The notes beneath the pieces were generated by a model. That model was not told the origin of the DNA. It made no database searches and worked only from the letters and a program-made list of their open reading frames with translations. A program made the translations under genes and the position numbers. 64,000 nt of DNA from positions 930,001 through 994,000 of the forward strand of contig NZ_PJNH01000001.1 in NCBI RefSeq assembly GCF_002844535.1, written 5' to 3'. Position 1 is the first letter of the stretch. Every line of letters begins with the position of its first letter. Positions 56,868-64,000 of this stretch are shown piece after piece. The DNA comes from Halalkalibacillus sediminis (lineage in GTDB: Bacteria; Bacillota; Bacilli; Bacillales; Alkalibacillaceae).

Positions 56868-57776
56868 TTATTCAGAACCGCCTGTCCATTCGTCAATCAA
56901 ATCTTGGTTTTCATCAATCCAGTTTTGGGCGCCTTCTTGCTCAGAATCAGCTTCATTCAACGAAGCCATCAAGCTACCTAACTGATCATCATTTAACATG
57001 AAATTATCAAACCATTCAACGACTTCTGGATGATCTTCTTCAAGACCTAAACGTGCTGCGTATGAAATGTTCTCAGAATCCCCATAGATATTTTTAGGGT
57101 CCTCAAGAATTTTTAGATCCATTTCAGAAAACGTCCAGTGTGGCTTCCAAAGAGTCACCACGATTGGTTCTTCGCTATCTATACGGTTCTGGAGTTCAGC
57201 TAACATGCTAGGCTCAGATGATCCAATCAATTCATATTCAAGACCGTAGTCAGCAATGACATCTTCAGTTAATCCCATAATACTTGATCCAGGATCGATT
57301 CCGTAAATCTCAGATTCAAATTTGTCAGCATGCTCATTCAAATCTTCGATGCTATTAACATCTTCCACATAAGATGGTACAACAAGCGCTAGATCTGTAC
57401 CCTCGTACCACTCTTCTCGCCAATCGATATCTTCTTTAAAATCTTCATAGAAAGCTTGGTCCGTATTAGGCAACCAAATTTCCATTCCAATATCTAAATC
57501 TCCATTCTTAAGCCCTTCATAAAGTATTGCCTTTTCTACAGGCTCTAACGATACATCATAACCTTTTTCTTCTAACACGATTTTCCACATGTTTGATACA
57601 GCGACGTTCTCTGCCCAATTATTCATACCGATAGAGATTGAGCCCTTATCTTCTTGTGCCTCATTATCTCCTTCATTGCTTTCGCCTTCTCCTGATTGAT
57701 CGTCTCCACCACAGGCGGCGAGTAGTAACAAGATCCCTAGTAATATAATAGGGAACAATTTTTTAAGATTCTTCAT
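56868..57776 (-). CDS. Glycine betaine ABC transporter substrate-binding lipoprotein (OpuAC-like)
   Basis: 302 residues. Lipobox LLLAAC near residue 22, a short acidic linker, then the OpuAC/ProX-type binding fold: SIGMNNWAENVAVSNMWKIV, NGDLDIGMEIWLPNTDQAFY, IVVTLWKPHWTFSEMDLKIL with Trp residues suited to the quaternary ammonium cage. Start ATG at 57776 with AAGGAGGA upstream. No ATPase or permease gene is adjacent, so it must use a transporter encoded elsewhere. Confidence 0.9.
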   Translation of the reverse strand: MKNLKKLFPIILLGILLLLAACGGDDQSGEGESNEGDNEAQEDKGSISIGMNNWAENVAVSNMWKIVLEEKGYDVSLEPVEKAILYEGLKNGDLDIGMEIWLPNTDQAFYEDFKEDIDWREEWYEGTDLALVVPSYVEDVNSIEDLNEHADKFESEIYGIDPGSSIMGLTEDVIADYGLEYELIGSSEPSMLAELQNRIDSEEPIVVTLWKPHWTFSEMDLKILEDPKNIYGDSENISYAARLGLEEDHPEVVEWFDNFMLNDDQLGSLMASLNEADSEQEGAQNWIDENQDLIDEWTGGSE

Positions 57777-58004
57777 CAAATTCCTCCTTGTTGAATTTTT
57801 TGTAAGTAGACACTCTAATAAGTTTAGTTTTCCCTAATATAAAAAGACTAAGTCAATTTTCTAAAAAAATATAGCTGAACCATTAAGAACTATAACATAG
57901 TCTAATCTTATTTCAAGTCGGTTGCTTCCCGTTTAGTCATATGCACTCTATATGTTGGTAGTTTGGACTTGAGTTATTGCTGTCTCTTCAAGTTAGATAA
58001 AAAA

Positions 58005-58041
58005 AACATGTTAAACAGCTTTTGAGCTGCTTAACATGTTC
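58005..58041 (-). terminator. Intrinsic terminator after the BNR-like lipoprotein
   Basis: Stem AACATGTTAA-CAGCT / AGCTG-CTTAACATGTT followed on the minus strand by TTTTTTTTATC. The bases 57780-58004 are AT-rich and show nothing further. Confidence 0.9.
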
Positions 58042-58063
58042 CTTAAATCCATATGTTGATAAA

Positions 58064-59059
58064 TTATTGAACGCTTCCATCTTTTAAAATTTGCTTCCAA
58101 CTATCTGTCCCATCTTCAGAGATATAAGCTTGGTCTTCAATTGTATAAATTGCAAACTCTTCTTCATTCTGAGGATTTTGACTTATGAAAAGAGGCGCGT
58201 CTTGGTTTAATTGAGGTAGATTCAATTCCTCGCGATTATCCGCTTCAAGATCATATGCAATGAAGTTGGCATTTCCACTATAGGTAGAGTAGTACAAAGT
58301 ATCCTCACTGAAGAATACACCGATACCTTGTCCCCCATCACTCAATAAGTCGAATTCGTTTCCACCATCTTGTGATAAATATACTCCTTGTGTCGTACTT
58401 ACAGCTACCAAATTGGAGTCCACAGGGTGTAGTGCAATTTCCATATAGTCCCCTTCTAGGCCAGATGCATCAACCTTTTTCCAACTTTCACCCTCATCTT
58501 GACTGATGTGGAAACCTTGATCCAGCTTGGAGTTTTTATCAGGGTTGTATAAGAGCAAGTCATGACTTTTATAGCCAACAGTTAGAAAATGAAAATCCGT
58601 TTCCCCAACGAAATCAATACTTTCTAGATTTTGTGCGCCATCTACACTTTTCTGAATACCGATTGGGTTTGGTAGATCTGATTGGGCGCTAGGATGCCCG
58701 GAAGTATAAAACCCTTCATCAAAAACAGTGAAACCCATGAAATCATTCTGGTTTTCTGTCACTTCATACCAAGTTCCGTCTTCGAAATACCGAAGTCCGA
58801 TATGAGTACCAAACAGTATGCGTTCACCATTTTCCTCATACCCCATTCCATGGGCATGAGATAGATCGCCTTCAAGTTCTTTACCACCGATATCACTAAG
58901 TTCGGCTGCTTTCTCTTCATCATCACTATCGGCACTGTCGGATGATTCCTGAGTGTCAGTAGTATCTTCTTCAGTTGTTTCTTCTTTGTTATCAGTTGAA
59001 CAACCGACTAACACAAATAAAAATGTAATTCCTATTATGATTAAAAGTTGTTTTTTCAT
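58064..59059 (-). CDS. Lipoprotein with BNR/sortilin-type beta-propeller repeats
   Basis: 331 residues. Lipobox LFVLVGC ending at residue 20, acidic Glu/Asp/Thr/Ser linker (about 23-55), then repeated propeller blades with Asp-box sequences (SQDEGESWKK at about 190, SQDGGNEFDLL, SEDGTDSWKQIL). N-terminal signature LSHAHGMGYEENGERILFGT. This looks like the family NCBI labels F510_1955 glycosylhydrolase, but no catalytic residue can be argued from the sequence. Own terminator. Confidence 0.75.
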   Translation of the reverse strand: MKKQLLIIIGITFLFVLVGCSTDNKEETTEEDTTDTQESSDSADSDDEEKAAELSDIGGKELEGDLSHAHGMGYEENGERILFGTHIGLRYFEDGTWYEVTENQNDFMGFTVFDEGFYTSGHPSAQSDLPNPIGIQKSVDGAQNLESIDFVGETDFHFLTVGYKSHDLLLYNPDKNSKLDQGFHISQDEGESWKKVDASGLEGDYMEIALHPVDSNLVAVSTTQGVYLSQDGGNEFDLLSDGGQGIGVFFSEDTLYYSTYSGNANFIAYDLEADNREELNLPQLNQDAPLFISQNPQNEEEFAIYTIEDQAYISEDGTDSWKQILKDGSVQ

Positions 59060-59154
59060 TGAACTTCCTCCAAATCAATGTCGTGATCTGAGTATATCAA
59101 TTAATCATGTAGTTTGTATGAAGAAAATTTTTAAATTCAGTGACAAAAATATAA

Positions 59155-59649
59155 TCATAACTGTTTACTCTTGATTTCATATCCACCTGAAATGACTTGT
59201 TCAGGTGTTTCAGGTAAATTCTTCAAAGCAGACTGCAAAAATTCAGGATATAATAAAATCTTATCTATTTCCGCAATAGGAACCCATTGATAAGTAACAT
59301 GCTCCCCTTCTTCCCCATAAAAAGGTTCAAGATCATAGTCAAATGACCCTTTTACCGGTGAAACTTTGTAAAATAGGCCTAGTTCATGAAAATTACGCTT
59401 CTTATACTCAAAGAAATTTTCGGAGAACCATAGGAGTTGATCGATCTTCACTTCAACATTTAACTCTTCTTTCAATTCACGTTTAACACTTGATTGAGAA
59501 TCCTCTAATACTTCCACTCTTCCACCCGGTAGAGCCCAATGATTATCTTTCGTTTGCTTATGTATTAAAACATAACCTTTCTCGATCATTACTGCTGCAA
59601 CACGATAATTGAATACGATATTGTTCTCTAAATAAAAAGTTGAGTCCAT
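59155..59649 (-). CDS. NUDIX hydrolase
   Basis: 164 residues. NUDIX box GGRVEVLEDSQSSVKRELKE continuing ELNVEV, with LIHKQTKDNHWALPGG before it. Substrate unknown. ATG at 59649 has AAAGGGG eight bases upstream. Separated by 17 bases from the upstream HTH gene, probably one transcript. Confidence 0.85.
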   Translation of the reverse strand: MDSTFYLENNIVFNYRVAAVMIEKGYVLIHKQTKDNHWALPGGRVEVLEDSQSSVKRELKEELNVEVKIDQLLWFSENFFEYKKRNFHELGLFYKVSPVKGSFDYDLEPFYGEEGEHVTYQWVPIAEIDKILLYPEFLQSALKNLPETPEQVISGGYEIKSKQL

Positions 59650-59666
59650 GTCGAGTCCCCTTTCAA

Positions 59667-59897
59667 TCAATCTTCATCTTTCACATCAGGATCTTCTGGT
59701 ATCGATTCATTCAGATATTCCTGGATCATTTCTCGATATTTTTCCATTTGATCAAAATAAGAATCGAACTGACTCTTATTCACCAAAAACCGTTCACCAT
59801 CATGGATGCTTCTAATTTTTCCTTGTACAATCAACTTCTCCACATAGGCTTCAGGTAATTCAAGATATTCTGCAGTTTCTTTGATTGTTAGATACAT
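59667..59897 (-). CDS. Excisionase-type helix-turn-helix protein
   Basis: 76 residues. N-terminal MerR/excisionase-like winged HTH: LTIKETAEYLELPEAYVEKL, then IRSIHDGERFLVNKSQFDSY, followed by a coiled and acidic tail. No integrase or phage genes are nearby, so a stand-alone regulator is more likely than a true excisionase. Confidence 0.75.
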   Translation of the reverse strand: MYLTIKETAEYLELPEAYVEKLIVQGKIRSIHDGERFLVNKSQFDSYFDQMEKYREMIQEYLNESIPEDPDVKDED

Positions 59898-59986
59898 GTA
59901 TTAACCCCTTTGATTCTTAAGCCTTTTTATTTCCTCTTCTAAACAGACACTCTTTTTTCTATATCATTTGGTGAATTTTTTATTAC

Positions 59987-60088
59987 CTACATTCTCTTTA
60001 ACAATATAGGGATAGAAACGACTATTGATAGAATGATAATGATAAATAAAATCATGATTAGTTGAGCCAGCATCGTTGAAGTTTCCAT
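59987..60088 (-). CDS. Very small single-pass membrane protein (33 aa)
   Basis: ATG at 60088 with AAGGGTGA nine bases upstream and a TAG stop; 33 codons. The peptide starts METSTMLAQLIMILF, forms one helix of about 22 residues, and ends in LLKRM. No known family; the remaining bases between 59898 and 60245 hold nothing else I recognise. Confidence 0.5.
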   Translation of the reverse strand: METSTMLAQLIMILFIIIILSIVVSIPILLKRM

Positions 60089-60245
60089 TATTGCACGTCA
60101 CCCTTCTTTGAATAAAAACTCAAAGTTCAAATAGATTTTATCAAATTATACCATATTCTAACAGAGATCATGTTGACCCTATATCAATCTATTATTACTT
60201 TTGTTATTGTAATAATATCCAATCCACCGAGGGGACATGTTTTAG

Positions 60246-61322
60246 ATGATCAAAAAAGTAATAAGTGTGCTTTTAATTATTGTTGTTATAACTTTACATA
60301 TAACTGATAGTTCAGTTGCTGAGACAAGCTATCATATAGACAACCCCAAACAAACCTACACATATGAAATGATGGTCGAAGATATTGAAAAGATGGCTAA
60401 AAATCACCCGGACCTTATAACCTATCAATCTCTTGGAAAAACACCATATGATCGTGACATATGGGCGGTCAAATTAGGTCACGGTGATGCTTCTATTTTC
60501 ATTAATGGCTCTCATCATGCTAGAGAATGGATTACGACCAATCTAAATATGAAAATGATTCAGACGTATGCTGAGGCTTACCAAAATCACGAGCAAATTG
60601 AAGAATACGATGTAAGTGATGTTTTAAATCGAGTGACCATATGGTTCGTTCCTATGGTGAATCCTGACGGGGTTGCCCTTCAGCAAAAGGGATTAGATGC
60701 ATTTCCTGCAGAAGTACATCATGAGCTGATTGAAATGAATGAAGGTAGTACGGATTTCAAACGATGGAAAGCCAATGCTAGAGGAGTCGATTTAAACCGA
60801 CAATATGACTACGAGTGGGACAATATTGCTGTTAATCATGAAGATGCTCGGTGGTCGAAACATAAAGGTAAGGAACCATTCAGTGAAAAGGAAAACAAAA
60901 TCATTCGTCAGTTCACTAACGAGATAAATGCTGAAATTCTTATCTCATACCATAGTTCTGGACGTGTCTTATATTGGGATTATCCAGAGAAAGATATAAG
61001 ATATGACGATTATGCAAAAATTATAAGTGGTTTAACGGGATATGTATTGATCAACCCAGAAGATAACCCAGCCAGAGGGACTTTCATGAGATGGTTCGTC
61101 CAAGAATTCCAAAGACCCGCGTTCACTCCAGAGTTGAGCTATTTCGTAGGGGAAACACATGTGCCTGTTGAAATATTTCCTGACATTTGGGAAAGGAATA
61201 TTTCAGTTCCTTTGTATGCAGCTGAGCAAGGATATACACAATGGTCATCCAGAGTGAACGAGCATCATTCTACACTTATCTACCAACTATTTGAATGGAT
61301 TAAAAATATCTTGTTCAAATAA
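60246..61322 (+). CDS. Secreted M14-family zinc carboxypeptidase
   Basis: 358 residues. Signal peptide (about 1-26, VISVLLIIVVITLHITDSSV). Zinc ligands in GSHHAREW (HxxE, about 90-97) and ISYHSSG (about 240); substrate-binding ARGVDLNRQYDYEW; general base Glu in FTPELSYF. Fits the carboxypeptidase T/gamma-D-glutamyl-diamino acid peptidase group; protein or peptidoglycan peptide could be the substrate. Converges on tgl with five bases between. Confidence 0.88.
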   Translation: MIKKVISVLLIIVVITLHITDSSVAETSYHIDNPKQTYTYEMMVEDIEKMAKNHPDLITYQSLGKTPYDRDIWAVKLGHGDASIFINGSHHAREWITTNLNMKMIQTYAEAYQNHEQIEEYDVSDVLNRVTIWFVPMVNPDGVALQQKGLDAFPAEVHHELIEMNEGSTDFKRWKANARGVDLNRQYDYEWDNIAVNHEDARWSKHKGKEPFSEKENKIIRQFTNEINAEILISYHSSGRVLYWDYPEKDIRYDDYAKIISGLTGYVLINPEDNPARGTFMRWFVQEFQRPAFTPELSYFVGETHVPVEIFPDIWERNISVPLYAAEQGYTQWSSRVNEHHSTLIYQLFEWIKNILFK

Positions 61323-61327
61323 GTCAT

Positions 61328-62173
61328 TTAACTCTGAAAAACATGACTTAAATAAAACCGATATTGATCATAAGGTATTGAGTCTTCATTATGAGGAATA
61401 ACAACTACATTCCACTTGTAAGGATTATAGGTACGGGACAAGTTCGAGAATTTTGCCAAATGTTTATACGAAGGTTTTACGACTAGATCCTTTAAATATG
61501 CTGATTGGGTAGCACCTCTTCTTCTTAATCGGTTCAATCTGTTAATGATTTGTTCCGCTCTTAAAATACCCAACCCATGCCCAAAAAAATAGCCGTCAAG
61601 CATTGTTACAGCGTTTTCCCCTCTCCACTCTGGAGTATCAGGGTCAAAGTCTGGATTATCAAAATATACGACGTCACCAGGTAAAATGTGGTCCGTATAA
61701 GTGTTCGTCAATCCAAGATCCGTATCTGAATGCCAGCTGTAAATATAAAGATCTGGAAATAGTTCGTTAAAAAATTGCTCTCCGATTACTTTCAACACAG
61801 CGTGGTAGTAGATGATGATGATTGCTCCTGCGCATTCAAATGCATACATCGCACTGTTATTGTAAAAGTCTTGAATAGCATCCGATGGCTTCACTCCCGG
61901 TTGAAGTTGAAACCCACCAATCTCCGTTACGTGCCAGTAATTTGTATTTCCTCTAGTCTCTTTGAATGTAGCGAATTTCATTCGGCTACGATTCATCATT
62001 TCAGAACTATCCATGATACTTTTTCGGAGTCTGATCTCGAAATATAACTCCCCAGCAGAATCATAAGTATAAACGACAGGCGAATCATTCATCCTTTGAA
62101 GAATTGCGTTATCAATTCGATCTAATTCTCCCAGTTCACCTGGTTCAAAGGGTCTTCCTGAAATTTGAATCAT
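61328..62173 (-). CDS. tgl: Protein-glutamine gamma-glutamyltransferase (spore coat transglutaminase)
   Basis: 281 residues. Tgl cross-links spore coat proteins such as GerQ. The catalytic Cys lies in YAFECAGAIIIIYYHAVL at about 114; the following SWHSDTDLG and DHILPGDVVYFDNPD match the family. Length slightly above B. subtilis Tgl (245). Expected to be under mother-cell control. Confidence 0.92.
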   Translation of the reverse strand: MIQISGRPFEPGELGELDRIDNAILQRMNDSPVVYTYDSAGELYFEIRLRKSIMDSSEMMNRSRMKFATFKETRGNTNYWHVTEIGGFQLQPGVKPSDAIQDFYNNSAMYAFECAGAIIIIYYHAVLKVIGEQFFNELFPDLYIYSWHSDTDLGLTNTYTDHILPGDVVYFDNPDFDPDTPEWRGENAVTMLDGYFFGHGLGILRAEQIINRLNRLRRRGATQSAYLKDLVVKPSYKHLAKFSNLSRTYNPYKWNVVVIPHNEDSIPYDQYRFYLSHVFQS

Positions 62174-62243
62174 TCTGACAAACCCCTCTCCACATTTATT
62201 GGAATTACGTTTATTACTAACGTATTCTTACCAAAAAAATATA

Positions 62244-62265
62244 GACGCTCCTGAAGAGAAACGTC
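62244..62265 (-). terminator. Terminator after the UvrD-like helicase gene
   Basis: Hairpin with GACG(tttCTC ttca GGAG)CGTC on the minus strand followed by TATATTTTTTTGG, about nine bases past the stop. Confidence 0.75.
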
Positions 62266-62273
62266 CACATTGT

Positions 62274-64000
62274 CTATACTGGCTCAATCAATCCAAGTTC
62301 AAGACACGTCGAAATTGACAATTCTTTTTGATATGTAGGAAATTGAACAGATATAATGTCATCATCAATAATCATGATTTCACCTGTTCCAAACACTCGA
62401 TGTTTAATTTCCATCCCTGGACTAAGTTCGCCTATACTTTTGACGGCATTTGGATTTTTCGGTAATTTAGCTTTAGATTCCTCTGCAAATGAATATTTGT
62501 CAGCTCTATCTTTTTCTTGTGGAGGGTTAACAATGCGCTTCACATCTTTGAAAAACTCTGAAGATAATACATGTAAACTGAATTTCCGATGATAGGAGAT
62601 CAGTTCTAGCTTTCTTCTTGCGCGTGTCATTCCTACATAAAATAAGCGAACAGCTTCTTCTATCTGTTCTTTCTCACCCTTTTCTGACGCCTCTAAATCC
62701 GATTCTGAGGGGATGATACCTCTAATCAAATCAATCATGAAGACATGCTCAAATTCCAACCCTTTTGAACTATGTAAGGTAGAAAGCGTCACGGCATCCA
62801 GATGTTTATTATCTTTAGATTGTTTGACTAGCGATTCTAAATGGTTCAAACGTTTTGCAAATTCAACCATCGTACCGGATTGCTGAGCAATTACTTCTAG
62901 AATTCGAATGATCTCCCTTAACCCATCGAAATTGAATCCAAGCTTTTTACTCAACTTTTTCAAAACCTCTTCATACCCCATATCTTCACGAATGGTCTTG
63001 ATAACTTCCCTCGGACTTTTATTATGGAAATTACGGAAATATTCTTGCTGCCTCTTCAATTTTTCTTGATGCTTCTGATCAATTCCTGAAAACTTCAGAA
63101 GAGAATCAATAACTGTATATTTCTTGTGGCTTCCTTTAATATGATCCAATTGTTGTCTTGAAATATATACGCCTAACTTGGAAAAAATACGCTCAAAAAT
63201 ATCGACTCGTGATAAGTCATAAGAAAAACGCATGAAATTCAAGATATCCCTGACCACCCAATGGCTGAAGAAGCGAAGATCAGAATCCTTGATATAAAAA
63301 GGGATGTCTGCCTTATCTAGAGCATCAATCAAGATAACTGAAGAGGCATTATTCCTGTACAAAATTGCAAAGTCACGGTATGTATGACCTGAGCTAATCG
63401 TTTGTACAACGTGGCATGTCTGTTCCCCGTAGTTGGCCATTTTATGTAATTGAACCGGTTCATGGGGTGGGTTCTCTGTAAACATATTTTTGTTGTAACG
63501 ATTTTTGTTTCTCTTAATGAATCGATTAGCAACTGTCACGATGTCCTTTGAGGAACGATAGTTTTGTTCCATAAACAAAGTTTTTGCCTGTGGATATACA
63601 TGCTGGAAATTTAACAAGTAAGAAGGTTCTGCCGCCCTCCAAGTGTAAATTGACTGGTCATCGTCAGCTACTACACACAGATTCTCATGCTTCGCTACGA
63701 GTTTCTCAATAATCTTATGCTGTACGAGAGATGTATCTTGGCTTTCGTCGGTCAGCACATAATCATACAGCCTTTGATACTTAGTTAGAATCTCGATATC
63801 TTGCGATAGGAGCTTATTTGCAAAAGTCAGCATGTCATCGTAATCAACAAGCAACTTATTCGAATACGTTCTCTTCTGCTCTTCATACTGCTCGAAAATT
63901 TGTAATGCTTCTGGCACATCACACTTGACGGTCGATCGATTGTCCTTAGGTATAAGTTTGTTTTTTAAGAAACTGACATAAATCATCAATTCTTCCAGTT
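62274..64000 (-). CDS. UvrD/Rep-family ATP-dependent helicase, C-terminal part (cut by window end)
   Basis: About 575 codons are visible; the reading frame remains open to position 64000, and the N-terminal Walker A motif is outside. Seen in order: motif Ia/II region VLTDESQDTSLVQHKII (DESQD Walker B), VVADDDQSIYTWRAAEP, FMEQNYRSSKDIV, TLSTLHSSKGLEFEHVFMID and RLFYVGMTRARRKLELI. A C-terminal PcrA-like tail with IKHRVFGTGEIMII follows. The first in-frame start-like codon (63989) is not the true start. Smaller than PcrA; a YjcD-type accessory helicase is likely. Confidence 0.88.
   Translation of the reverse strand, partial: LEELMIYVSFLKNKLIPKDNRSTVKCDVPEALQIFEQYEEQKRTYSNKLLVDYDDMLTFANKLLSQDIEILTKYQRLYDYVLTDESQDTSLVQHKIIEKLVAKHENLCVVADDDQSIYTWRAAEPSYLLNFQHVYPQAKTLFMEQNYRSSKDIVTVANRFIKRNKNRYNKNMFTENPPHEPVQLHKMANYGEQTCHVVQTISSGHTYRDFAILYRNNASSVILIDALDKADIPFYIKDSDLRFFSHWVVRDILNFMRFSYDLSRVDIFERIFSKLGVYISRQQLDHIKGSHKKYTVIDSLLKFSGIDQKHQEKLKRQQEYFRNFHNKSPREVIKTIREDMGYEEVLKKLSKKLGFNFDGLREIIRILEVIAQQSGTMVEFAKRLNHLESLVKQSKDNKHLDAVTLSTLHSSKGLEFEHVFMIDLIRGIIPSESDLEASEKGEKEQIEEAVRLFYVGMTRARRKLELISYHRKFSLHVLSSEFFKDVKRIVNPPQEKDRADKYSFAEESKAKLPKNPNAVKSIGELSPGMEIKHRVFGTGEIMIIDDDIISVQFPTYQKELSISTCLELGLIEPV

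Noticed and set aside
60160-60210. Possible promoter upstream of the M14 carboxypeptidase (TTGACC then AT-rich)
   Set aside because: No acceptable -10 at 16-18 bases; spacing fits only very weak matches.

Overview
The window comes from a low-GC, endospore-forming member of the Bacillaceae, most likely a moderately halophilic or haloalkaliphilic genus in the Halobacillus/Virgibacillus/Alkalibacillus neighbourhood. Evidence for a spore former: spoVB, a CoxA-like lipoprotein, safA, spo0B, spoIVFA/FB, a SpoIIB-like protein, spoVID and tgl. Evidence for salt adaptation: a BCCT compatible-solute transporter, an OpuAC-like glycine-betaine binding lipoprotein, strongly acidic lipoprotein linkers and a gas-vesicle cluster. 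Species cannot be named from the sequence alone. No rRNA, tRNA or CRISPR array was seen.

Region 1 (1-40.8 kb, almost all on the minus strand) is a conserved Bacillus backbone matching, from memory, the B. subtilis order secDF - comN - spoVB - yrbG - yrzE - yajC - tgt - queA - ruvB - ruvA - yebC - coxA - safA - obg - spo0B - rpmA - prp - rplU - spoIVFB - spoIVFA - minD - minC - mreD - mreC - mreB - radC - spoIIB - folC - valS - spoVID - hemL-B-D-C-X-A. It carries protein export, queuosine tRNA modification, Holliday-junction branch migration, ribosome assembly, septum placement, cell shape, folate, valyl-tRNA and haem synthesis. Local departures are a NhaD/ArsB-type transporter beside yrbG, nadE between coxA and safA, an RNase E/G gene beside rplU, a diguanylate cyclase where comC is expected, no maf beside radC, and a 62-residue membrane ORF where ysxE is expected. 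Regulatory sites include a valS T-box leader with its promoter, a probable L21 leader with its promoter, and a near-perfect PerR box inside the hemA promoter. Two copies of a 209-226 bp non-coding element (19.7 and 26.0 kb) have related ends, an 8-bp flanking direct repeat each, and sit just downstream of intrinsic terminators.

Region 2 (40.8-48.7 kb) begins where backbone synteny stops: a small membrane protein, a P1-family peptidase, an NAD(P)HX dehydratase, then a twelve-gene gas-vesicle cluster read right to left (gvpP-like, T, U, Q, A, R/O, F, G, L, S, K, J). GvpN, the AAA+ ATPase normally lying between gvpR and gvpF, is absent, and gvpT/gvpU are at the front of the cluster. A strong hairpin separates the shell gene gvpA from the downstream accessory genes.

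Region 3 (48.7-64 kb) is mixed accessory content: an AldA-type aldehyde dehydrogenase, an acidic lipoprotein, the BCCT transporter, two NUDIX hydrolases, a methyltransferase, membrane proteins, a decayed TspO-like pseudogene, the OpuAC-like lipoprotein, a BNR-repeat-like lipoprotein, an excisionase-type HTH protein, an M14 carboxypeptidase, the spore-coat transglutaminase Tgl and the C-terminal part of a UvrD/Rep-type helicase cut by the window end. Two very small single-pass membrane ORFs (34 and 33 codons) were found by eye.
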